64,000 bases of DNA, taken from assembly GCF_029227915.1 (NCBI RefSeq), contig NC_079882.1, positions 24,991,001-25,055,000 of the forward strand. The letters are read 5' to 3'. The translations under genes and the position numbers were made by a program. The DNA is from Hydractinia symbiolongicarpus (Eukaryota; Cnidaria; Hydrozoa; Anthoathecata; Hydractiniidae). This document shows, one piece after another, positions 38,301 to 50,300 of the stretch (positions are counted from its first letter, which is position 1; each line of letters starts with the position of its first letter). The notes under the pieces were generated by a model. That model made no database searches. It saw nothing but the letters and a program-made list of their open reading frames with translations, and was not told where the DNA came from.

Positions 38301-41300
38301 ACATAGGGTGGATATATCATGTAATTGAGTATCAACTTTGCTTGTGGAACATGGCATGTTTCTAAATATAATAAATTGTAAAAGTCAATAAACTTTATTC
38401 AGATAATCAAATGAACCCTTTTTTAATACATTTGTAACGCACCAAGTTGAACTGGATCGCTTTTGAACCCAACACCTGATTTACTTCTTGCAGCTACGCG
38501 TACTCTGTAAACACTATACAATTCTAAACCTTCGAGAAAATAAGAAGTTGTTAAAGGGACATCGACTCTTGTAGTTTTTATCCATCCATCCCCAACATCG
38601 ACTTCACCAGTGGATAACTTCTCATAAAAGACAGTGTAGCCCTGTTTAGATCCTTGCCATTGATCATCTGGTATGTGTTCCCATTGAATTAAACTCGCAT
38701 ATGGATAGTGAAAACTTGTTGCAGTTACGTTGGTTGGAGCTGCAGTTGGTTCTAAATTAAAATTAAAAGAGTAACATAAGAAGTTATATGTAGATTATAT
38801 AAGAAGGTATAAGTTTAAACGGTTGGTCAGTGTGTTTTAAGATCTTTTTTCCCTATCTTTTTTGCTAATTTCACGCACCCTAGCAAACATTTTTATACCT
38901 ACCAGTTTCGAATGTGGAACAGTTCAACTTTTCAGTAGACGCTCCTTCTCCAGCACTGGTAAAAGCAGTCATCCATACTGTATATTCTGTGTTCGCCTTT
39001 AAGAAAAACAACTCCATTCTTCTTTTATATGGCTCATGGGTTTCATTCACTATTTTATTCTCAAATTGGTAATAAATCATATACTTTGTTCGAATACCTT
39101 CCAGATAGGCAGGAGGAGAGTGTTTCCATTGTAATAAGAGAGAACTGTAACTCACTCCTTCGCAGGTGAAATTGAACGCCGACATTGAAGGTGCTAGAAA
39201 AAAGCAATTATTTACATAAAATTTCAACCTCTTATATTTATCTTGAACTGAAATAATTTAAAAATATAACATAAAAAATATTGTTTAGAAACAAATGTTG
39301 GTTATACATACTTCCTTCAGGCGTGAAAATTTGTATAGGTGAACTAGCTAAGCCAACAAACTTGGTGTCTACAGAAATACTGATATTATAATGTGTATAC
39401 CCTCTAAGTCCACTGGTATTAAAGCTAACCGTACCAGAACCGGAAACTGTAATGTTATCCCTACGTAAAATACAAAGCATATATTCAGATAATCTATTAC
39501 AACAAATTGTCCTTAATTTGTGGTCTTCTTCTTTAACTGTCTTCAAATAAACAAGTTAATTGAAATTTTAATCAGTATTTCAAAGAAAAAAAATAATTGA
39601 ATTCATTTTGGTCTTTATGTTTGTGTTATAGCGATTATTATCACTTGTCAAATATAATACACAATTAGTGTTAACAAAAAAGAACAAGAACCTACATTTG
39701 CAGCTGTAAGCCAGCACAATATTGTCCATCAGCACACAGTTCATTGGAGGTCGATCTCCGTTGCCGTGTTGAATATGTTCCAATGGTTAGGTCTTCCACG
39801 GTATATATTGGCAGCAATCTTATTGTGTAGCCCCTTATGGTTCCAGGGATTTTTTTCTCATCAGGATATTCCCATGAAATGCTTACATTGTTAAAACCTG
39901 TTGCAACAGCATGAATACTTGGAGGAGGGATGACTGACCCTAAATAGATTACAAAGTAACACTTTGAAACAAAAGTAATATATTAGAAATAATAGAATGA
40001 GAATTAAATACTGTCCTCTTACACGATTCTTCTGTAATAACAGTAATATTTGAAACAGGCGATACTCCTTTAGTGTTGAAACAGACGACTTCAATCTGAT
40101 AGACGGTAAAATATATCAAATCTTTTGCTTCGTAGGTAAAAAAATTTTCGCTCCTAAAAAATAAGTTGAAGATATTGATCGAATGTATTGTATTAAAAAA
40201 AACTCAATTTTGAGCAAAGATCAATTAACACAATTTTAAAACTCTGTTGTAACAGGTTGTTTGGTTCTTGCATGAATCTGAAGATGTTCCCTTTATCAAG
40301 TTTCAGGTCAGAATTTCAAAAATCACATTCATTTTGTTTAAAAAAAGTTGAGAAATAGCAGCGGTACATCAAAGAAAACTAATTCGGGAAAGTTGTATTT
40401 TATTTCTTTAATTTCAGATATCCTACCTTCTATCTGTACTTTTTTAAAAACAATGATTTACCCAGACTTTTCAGTGTATATTGGTACTGTTGGTAATAAG
40501 GGTCTTATAAAGAAGAACCGGGAGCACTAATAGCTCCTGATTGAGCTACGAAAGCCAATAGAGTATAACAATCGATTAATTAAGCAATAGCCTAAGGTAG
40601 TGTCTGGCATGATTTACTAAGTATCTGAACTCCCTGTCTTCGCACTGAAAGAAAACGGTTTTCGCAATTTTATCAGTCGACTAAATTTAAAGAGGATTAA
40701 AAAAACATGAATCAGTTGGCAAAAATGTTAACCAACCCTTTACGTGTAATGTTTGTTATATTTTTATCCTTTGGATCTTCAAGCGATTGAATAGTTAGAC
40801 GAAAATGCCCAATAACACCAGCCCATTCCATTTCAGATATGTCATCCCATTCAATGTATATCGATGTGGAACTTGTGTTGTAACCAGTAAGATTGTAAGG
40901 TCCTCTGAATGGTGCTAAAAGGTGTGGTAAGGTATTAATAAAAATAAAAGCATTTCGATATGTATTTTACTTTTAGGCAACGCAAACTGGTGAATATTGT
41001 ATTGCGTGGCCTATAACAGATATTTGCATTTCACCACAAACAATACAGAATCAAGTAAAAAGTTAAAGCCCCTTCCCGTTATGAATTATATTATGAAATG
41101 TCAACTTTACATTGTAGATATAGATAAAGAAGAAACGCTAAAAAATATTATACCTTCAGCATCTGTCCATATAGTGATTGGCCCACTAAATGGTCCAAGT
41201 CCAGCAACAGTGTATCCAGCCACGGTAGCTAAATATGGTGTGTAGATTTCGAGTCCTCCAAATATGGTTGTTCGAATGTCGTCACTTGACACGTTTCGAC

Positions 41301-44300
41301 GTTCCATTTCTACAAGATCAAGTGTGGTACAAACAACAAGATATTTAGTTATTATTCCTCGTCTATCTTCCTCAATCAGCTCAGTCCAGTTCACGTGAAT
41401 ACTGCGAGAGTCATTATACGCGCCTGTAACATTTTGGGGTGGTCCCGTCGGCGCTAAAAACAAATAAAACTGTTGAAAAAACTGGCACCAACGTTCATTT
41501 ATTAAGGACAAATATTTATTTCCATCCTTACGTGCTTCACCAGTTTTTATCACCTCAACGTCACTGTATGGTCCAACACCAATTGTTGTAGCAGCAGCTA
41601 CAGCTACTTCATACTCTCTGTATCCTTCCAAACCATCAATTTCAACTTCAAATGTACTTGCATTGACAACTACTTCTTTTGTAAATTCAGACACTCCAGC
41701 ACGACGATAGTATATATGATATCGGTAAGGGTAACCAAGCCATTGTCTTGTATTTTTTAACTCTTGCCATTCAACTTTGAGAGAATATGAACCAGTCTCG
41801 CTTCCCCATACATCTCTTTCAAACTTCAGAGGAACTAATAAAATAAACATATTATGTTAGTCTTTTATATTTATCTATACCCTTTCATCCTTCTCGAACT
41901 TTAAATGAAATCAAGAAATTATTACAAAGCAGAAAGTGGCAAAATATTCAGATTTTCCCCCGAAGTGTTTATTTTAAATAACAATATTTGACCATTATAG
42001 CCGCTTCGGGTCCTTAAGGAACTGGTATCATTGAGGGTCCTGCAAAAGGGTCTCAATGCAGTTGCAGCTCTCAGGTGCTACAAAAAGAGGGGATATAGAT
42101 TCCAAAAAATTAACAACAAAGACATATTTTAGACAAAGAGTGGTAATCAGATCGCTTTATCAGACATTCATATTTTTCCATGTTTTATTTTGATTATTTA
42201 TTCAAATGTGTTGTATTGGATGTAATTTGATATTTTTTTTCGACCCGTATGCATTGTTTTCTAGGCCAACACCACACACTATGTGATCTCGATGGTAATG
42301 CAATTCGGTGATTGTGTTATAGCGTTCAAACATTTTATCAGAGAGCACGTTGGTATTGATGTTAGGCCTGAAAGGTTCCGGCCTGACAAGTTTAAAAGAA
42401 TTGTTCTTGTTGCAAAAGCGTTTCTTATTCATAAATCTACGGGCGCAGTTACATACCTGATTCTGCTGTTCTATTTTGAATGTAGTCGTGTTTATCTGAA
42501 AGATAATCACTATTTCTTGCTCGTAATTTAAATCCGTATTCGGTGAAAGGATCTAAACCACAAACCATATACTCTGTAACCAATCCCGTCTCAACATCCA
42601 CCTTATTTAAAGAGTCCGTTGTAATGTAATATGTTAGTTCATAACCTCGCAGGTTACCCAAAACATTAACTTCTGGAATGTGGTCCCATCTTAGTTCCAT
42701 GCATGACGAATTAATTGACTCTGCTGTGGTAAATGATGCAGCGCCATTTGGAACTAAAAGAATTACCGCAAAAACATCAAACAAAAACGAAATTTATTTT
42801 GAGTTATGATATACCATTCAAACAAATATAAGCAGACAATTTCCAGATCTGTTTTCAGACCAATTTCATTTTGCAAACTTTATTTGTAAACAATATTTCC
42901 ACATTGATTTTCGTGTTTTTCTTTTCCATCTCTTTATCAAAAAATAAATAAACTCAAAAAAGAATATAGCTAATGTCAAAAATCAGTTTCTGCATACAAG
43001 CTCAAAGATCCAGGATCTTTTAAACAAGTTATGACCGCAAATGACAATCATAGAAAGTTAATGTGGGAAAGAAGAGAAGAATTGTTGACGCATGTAGAAG
43101 GGTAATTAATAATATGTAATTTTAAAAACCTATTTTTAGGGGAAAAGATTCATTCGAGCGATTATACACAGAGGAAGTTCGATAAATTAAACAATTATAA
43201 GACAAAAATTTAGTAATTTTTAACATTTGTTCATAATTAACAAAAAAAAAACTAATTAACTCACCTCCTTCTTTAGTGCTTGAGGAAATCGATGTTGAAT
43301 TCCCTTTAACATTTCCCATGGTAGAAAATCCTTCTATACTAAAAGTATAGTTTGAGAACGGATTGAGGTTGTAAATGATTATTCCAGTGTAATCTCTTGT
43401 TCTATCATGAGTCTGAAGATGCACATCGTTAATGCCATATACTTTTATTTTGAATATGAAATTTTCTGGTGCATGCAAACCGCTCAGATCATAAGCATCC
43501 CACTTAAGGTGAATAGATGTTGGCTCACGGGCTTCAATACGAAAATTCTGAGGGGTGTCAACTATAATAATAATAAACAATTATTTCAGTAACCAAACAG
43601 ATAGCATAACAACTTTTATCAGGATGAAACGCAATCCAAACTTCGAACTTCAGATAGATAAAAAATAAATAAACAAATAAGAAATTTTTTAGGTTGAGTT
43701 TCATAAATTTAGTAAACAAAAAAATGCATTTACTGCTGACTGAAGAATAAAAAAAAATTCATCCAAACCTCCTGGAAGTGCGTAAGTTTAGAGTGAAAGA
43801 AATTATAACACAAAACACAGAAAAAGCTGGACGGGCAGTATTTTTCACCAATCAGTAAAACGTTTGTATTAATACCCTTAATCTTGGTATGTGTGGTAAT
43901 ACTGAATGGTTCTGCATTTTTAACCAAGAAAAACGAATTCCATTGACGATAGTATGCAAAACAAGACTAAGGCCATGTACAGACGTTGCAGATAGATACC
44001 AGGTAAGCAGGAAAAAACTGACATAAAAAGTCAATCACCTAATACTTCTATTACAAACTTGACATGTTTGTTTACTTTTTTAATTTCGCCCTTGTTTTCA
44101 ATGGTTTTGTTCACACGATGCTGTTCCAGGGTCGGAGCGAAATTATTTCACTTTTTTGCATGGGAAGGGAATCATTCCGTCTCGCATATCGGATAGATTC
44201 AGTTTCCTAAGGACAGACACGCTATGCAGCACGAAATTAGTTCTCTATCCGCATTGTGTGAACACGGTTTAAATAGCGTGGTAAAACGGATAACTAGTCT

Positions 44301-47300
44301 ACAACGCAAACCCGCCTGGTGTGGAACCTCCGGGTTTATGACGTCATCAAAAAAGCTTTAAATCCTAATATTTCCTTAACAGTTGGTTAAAAAGGTCTGA
44401 CCATATATATTATTTTAATTTAAGAACAATAGAAGTATATATAAAGTATATATAAATATATCGAATTATTTTCTTCAAATCTAAATATAATCCAACTAGA
44501 ATATTATATTGCCCTAAGAACTTCATTTTTTTGTCATGATAATTTAAAATTCTATTTGAATATCCTTATTTGAAGAGCACAAAACCATTATAAAATTTTG
44601 GATGACGTCATAATTATTATAATTTATGAACTTCGGGTGTATTGTAAGGTGTATTGCTAGGGGTTATGGTTTTAATGTATGTGTTTGTTTAATACATTTT
44701 TTAGAAGTTGAAAATTATCCACAAAAACTTAATCCACAATATATAATATTTGTGGTTTGATATTTTCAAGTCCCTCCTTGCCTACTTTTCTCTTTTTTCT
44801 GCACAGGTGTACATTTTTTCTGTTTGGATCAGGTATAATATTTCAGGTACAATATGTTTCATTTTATTCATTCAAAAACGCAGGCTTTGACATTCTTTGA
44901 TTTCTATTTTCGTTAAATTCCTTTCTCTCTCACTTAAAATTGCTTCTGGTTAAAATTTTAAAATTTTAAAATAATTAAATAATTTATTGTCATTGGAAAA
45001 AATCGCTGTCTACAGGTCATCTAGATATCAAAGAGTATTGTCACATGTTTTCTTTTGCAGGCGTGAGTAGAGTGGATTTCCATAAAGGACTGATTTTATA
45101 ATGATTATAATGTGTAAAAGTGTACTTACATGGGCATTCTTTTTCGATGCATGTCATATCAGTCATCTCAGGTGGGCAAAATATTTCATTCCAAGGCACA
45201 TGTGAAATCTTGCATTCATGCACAAGCATTTGAAATCCTATACCACACACTGTAAATATGCATTCGTTAGATGTTGATACTATGAAATCTGTTTCTCGTT
45301 GTCCTAAAAAAGACGGTATATAGTGTCAGAAAAAATTAAGATCTGGAGTGTTGCAATTTTTGTTTAATAATAATACTGTCTGTTACAAAAGTGCATTGTA
45401 TTTTTTACAATTTTTTTACAAACGTCTATAATAAATCCCCACTAAAAATGTTCTGTAATTTATAAACGTTTTGTGTCCAATTTTAATTGGCTAGAATAAT
45501 TCACGTGATAAAATAATATTATTAGTTGGGAATTTTATTGCATGGCAATTTAAAATTATCGTAAGGAGTGCTTTTTTTATAAATTACTGTGCGGGTAAAG
45601 TCACAGGTATTAATGTTGTTGTTGTTGTTGTCCATTTCGTTCAAAAGTTTTAATTGATTGTTTGTTTCTTTTAAAGAAAATTGACAACAAATCATTTTGT
45701 GATAAGAACATATTTTTAGGTTGATCCTCTTACGGGTTTTGTCAAAACGTTTCTATTTCAGTTTTCTTAAAGAAATTATCAACAAACTTTTTGTGATAAG
45801 AAGCATAATAAATTTGTGGATTCTTCCACGGGTTAAAATACCCAATTTTTTAATAATTTCCTACCTAAAAAGTAACCATAAAACGGAGTGCTGTCATCAT
45901 TTTTGTCACCCCAAAAACCAACATACGGGGATCTATGTATTCCAAATCCAAAATATAAATAAGCTCCTCCTTTCCTTGAATACGTACCATATCGAATTCT
46001 ATTGTCTAAATAAAGGTTAGCAATAATAAAAATTTGAGCGCAATTGTAAGATTTTTTAGAGTCGTTATGCTAAAATTTGGTATTTTTAAAACTGACGCAT
46101 TGTGTAATTGTGTAATCTATATACTTATGTAGTTTTCGCCCGCTCAGCGAGGGAACATTAATGGACGGATATGCGAATCATATCCGTCCATTATTTTTGG
46201 CAAAACTCGATAAAACACAGACCTTTTTATTTTTCAATGAATTATTTTGTTTTTTAACCTAATTTTATTTTTTGATAAAGCCTTTTCATTGCATTCAAGT
46301 TTTTAGACCACACTTTTTATTGATATTCGGTGGAACATCTAAAAACGTTAGGTCGCACGTCGCCTATCTTGTTGCGGGAGAAGATGTACTAATAAGCGAC
46401 AGAGATTACCGTGGGTATGAAATATTAAAATTTTCAGTCATAAAAAGTCTTTGCCAGACCCAATTCTAATCACCATAAATTTATACAAACTAGTCGGTGA
46501 CCCATGAAAAATCCACGGGTTCGTCTGTTTTTTTAAACCGCATTGCGTGCGTCTCGCTACCTGTAGTACCATTTTGCGTGAAGTAATATACTTCCGGTTC
46601 TATAAAATCTTTATCACCATCCGTAAATTTCTACTTTTGGAAGAAAATAAGGATAATTGGAGGCAATAAAGTGTTAAAGCACGCTCAGCCTAATTGAAAT
46701 TTAGGTTTCTTACAAAAAAAGTGCGATTGTTTGAAAACACACATTCTCCCGTGCGGCAAATGTCACGTGACTTCTTTAAACCAATTACATCTCCGCATTT
46801 TTCAGGGTAGCCAATATGATTTGACGGAAAATACACAGTTTATGCAGTCAACGTTTCATAAATGCAGGTTAAATTTTTTGTAAAATGTTTGTTTACTAAC
46901 TTTAAACCTGTCATATCATGTAGTTTTCGATGAGTTTTTGCTAGTTTAGCTTCATTTCAATTTAAGTACTTGTAGTTCTCGTTAAATCAAACTTTCAAGC
47001 GACTACGAGCCACATAAAGTTTATACGATCTAGCACGAGCTAAATACGAGCCACATATACGAAACACGAGCGACCACGAGCGACCACGAGCTACTAAAAC
47101 AGATACGAGTCATCAAGAACGACCGAGGGCTTTGTATGAAACACTATTATATGGAACGGGAACTGGAAAGTTAGAAAATTAACAAGAATATTTAAGCTGC
47201 ACACTTTTTAGAGATTTTATGATGTATTATTTATCAATGGAACGTTTATTTAAAGTAAAGATCAGCATAATACATTTTATTTGAAAGTAAAAAATCAAAT

Positions 47301-50300
47301 GTCTTTCTTTTTTGTTTAACTATATTTGCTAATGGCATTGTCGTAAATGTTTGTACGATGGCCCTTATGGCTCACTTCTCTTCCAAATCAAAAACACTTC
47401 TCTTTTATACAACGAAACATTTCTCTTCTGTATTTTGACACTTCTCTTCAGTATTTTGACACTTCTCTTCTGCACTTAACACTTCTCTGCATGTACCTCT
47501 TTACAACTTGAATTTTAAAATCTGGTCCGCAATTTTACATCATTGGTCCGTAGTTTTAACCTTTTGTGAGGTTTATTACACGGGACCAGTCCCTGCTGGT
47601 GATGCACTCATTGCTGAATGTGTACGCTACTGCTTTATTGATTTGATCAGAAAGGACCTTAATGAATTTGCGATTTATTGGAATCAACATCTGTTAGCCC
47701 CATGCGAAGGTGCTACTGCTTCCTGTGAAAGGCCTGATACATTGTACTTTGTTCCAGAATTATATGGTTGCGAGTCTTTTAAAAAAAACTTTAGATCTTA
47801 ATGAGCTAGAAGAGTTTAGCGAACTATCTGTACCAGATCACGATAATGAGCCTGAATTTATTGAATTTGCGGAAACAGTTCTTCCAATGGAGGGTTTCTC
47901 CAAACTTAAGCCAGATACAGCTTATGAAGCTATTGATTATTATATCGCCTTGATTTGTGCAGTAGAAAGATATATGTAATACAACACGTGTAACAATGTA
48001 AAATGCTTGGATTTTAGAAATATATCTTGTTTTTTGAAAACCACGAGTTCTTTTCCCAACAAAGATCACAATGTTTGTTGCTGCAAAAAAAATATCTTGG
48101 TTTTTGTAAACCACGAGTTCTGTGCCTAACAGACATCACAATCAATGTTTATTCCCGGATAAAGTAGGGTCAATTTCTAGTTTCGCCGAATCGCAATTAT
48201 AAAAGTTCAAAGTTAGTGGAAACTAGATAAAAAAAAAGCAATCTCGTATTACGCTTCTGGGACCTTATAAGAATATAGCTTGAAATTTCGCAAAGTTTTT
48301 TCCCGCGAAAAATCTAATTTTGTAGAAACGTTAATATGCCCCCGTAAGAATTTATGCAAACTTTACTGGGTCCAAAATTTCCTATGCGCAGGGCCCGGGG
48401 TGTGTCATTTATTCATACACAAGATCTGGATAAATTCATATATTAAGGACCAGATTCAGTCTGGGAAATTTTTGAGCTTATGGAAGAGAAGTGTTTCGCA
48501 CTTGGAAGAGAAGTGTTTCGAACGGAAGAGAACTTTGGGTATCAAAGTAGAGAAGTTTTTTACAGAAGAGGAGTGTTTTTATACAGAAGAGAAGTGTTTT
48601 GACTAGGAAGAGAAGTGTTTTTATTGAGAAGAGAAGTGAGCCATAGGGGCCATCGTATGTTTGATACCTATTAACTTACATTTTTTAAGAACATACCTTT
48701 TTTCAATCTATTAGGAAATATAATAGATAAGGACTTAAGGACGGCATAGCTTTCCTTTTTCCCACTTCTCCTAACAAAAAAAAGATTTCTTACCAGCTGC
48801 AAAACCAAATACTTTGCCATCTTTGTAATGTTGCTTATCGGGAACATCTATTAAAAATAAGAAAATAAGTATTAGGAATATTTTTGTTAATTATAATTGA
48901 TAAAAGCTATATTCGAATAAAAAAAATTGTATCATTAAAATTCTCACACCTAACAAAGGAAAATAAACTACAACTAAACCTTACCAGAGAAAGATTTGTC
49001 GGTGAAATTTTTTTTTTTAAACAAATTATTTTGTCCCCGATTACCCCCCCCCCCCCTCTCTCTCCCAGCGATAGTATATATATAGTATATAAATTAATGC
49101 ATATATTATTTTATTATTTTTAATTTAGTCATCTTTTACCGCCATGTATATTTCTTGTTTATTTTTTGTCTAAAATAACAATGGTTAGATTTTGCGACAA
49201 TTTCTTCGCCGTTTAGGTAGAAGGATTGGAGAAATTTATTTATAAGCTGTTACTACTTAAGGTGTACGTTAAAAATCATTCTTACTATTATTATATGGAG
49301 TAAGCATAATTTTACCTTCTCCATATAACTCTAAAAAGTTATTTATCGATTTGATAGGATTTTCTTTTTTCCATTGGTTGGAATAACATGCTTGAAATGT
49401 GCTGCATTCTTTATGGAGCATATCCCACAGTACAGGGGATCCAGCTGTAGTCCGTTTCATACCCACTAAAAAGGCTTTGTACCTTTTGTGGTAACTAAAT
49501 ACCGATAATAACTCTTGATCGTCTAATCCTGAAGCTATCCCAGTGTAAACTGTTTCCCCTTGATTAACTCTGTCCCCATGGTATCCCCAGTCCTACAAGA
49601 CAATAAAAAGTAAGTAGTTAGTTAAATTTTAAAATTCCCTGTAATAGTAGTCGTATTCCGTCTGTCTGTTTAAGCGCAACGAAATTTGTGTTACAGAAAC
49701 ACGAAATGAGATATATAGGAGGCAGGCGGACCGGATGGATTTATCCACAGGCTTAAAAGAGTAATAATAATCAAAATCTTTAAAAAAATTAATAAGTATT
49801 AAAATACAAGAAACTAAAAAACTAAAAGCCGTAAAGTTCGACTACATCATTTCGAATACGCCTAGCGGTTCCTTTGTTGAGTACAACGTGAAGTTCTAGC
49901 AAAGGAAGCATGCCTAGTGGACGGTCTCAATGAGCTGTGGCTATTGGGAAAGAGGTTTGTAGATACCTTGTTAAACTTTTTGTCTTCCAGAGGCAATTTA
50001 TTAATTTTATTTGTTTTTATATGTTTTTACAAGCTAAGATAAATATCTTGTCATGCATTCCAGCCATGTAAAAATGTTAAAGGGTCAAGTAAATTGATGT
50101 TGCGCTCTATCTTCTCACATTTTATTTCAATTTGTGTAATAACAAAACCACCCAGGAGGTCAAAGTACAAAAAATTATACCCACTTTATTGCACCAAAGT
50201 AGACAACTTGGTAATAAATAATTACGTTTTTATGATTTGCTACATATATATATACATGTATACATGTATATATTTTCTGTATGCTTTTTTTAACTCTGGT

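Noticed and set aside
48280-48606. 108-codon plus open frame with EEKCF repeats
   Set aside because: It translates the subterminal repeat array of the 47354-48657 transposon.
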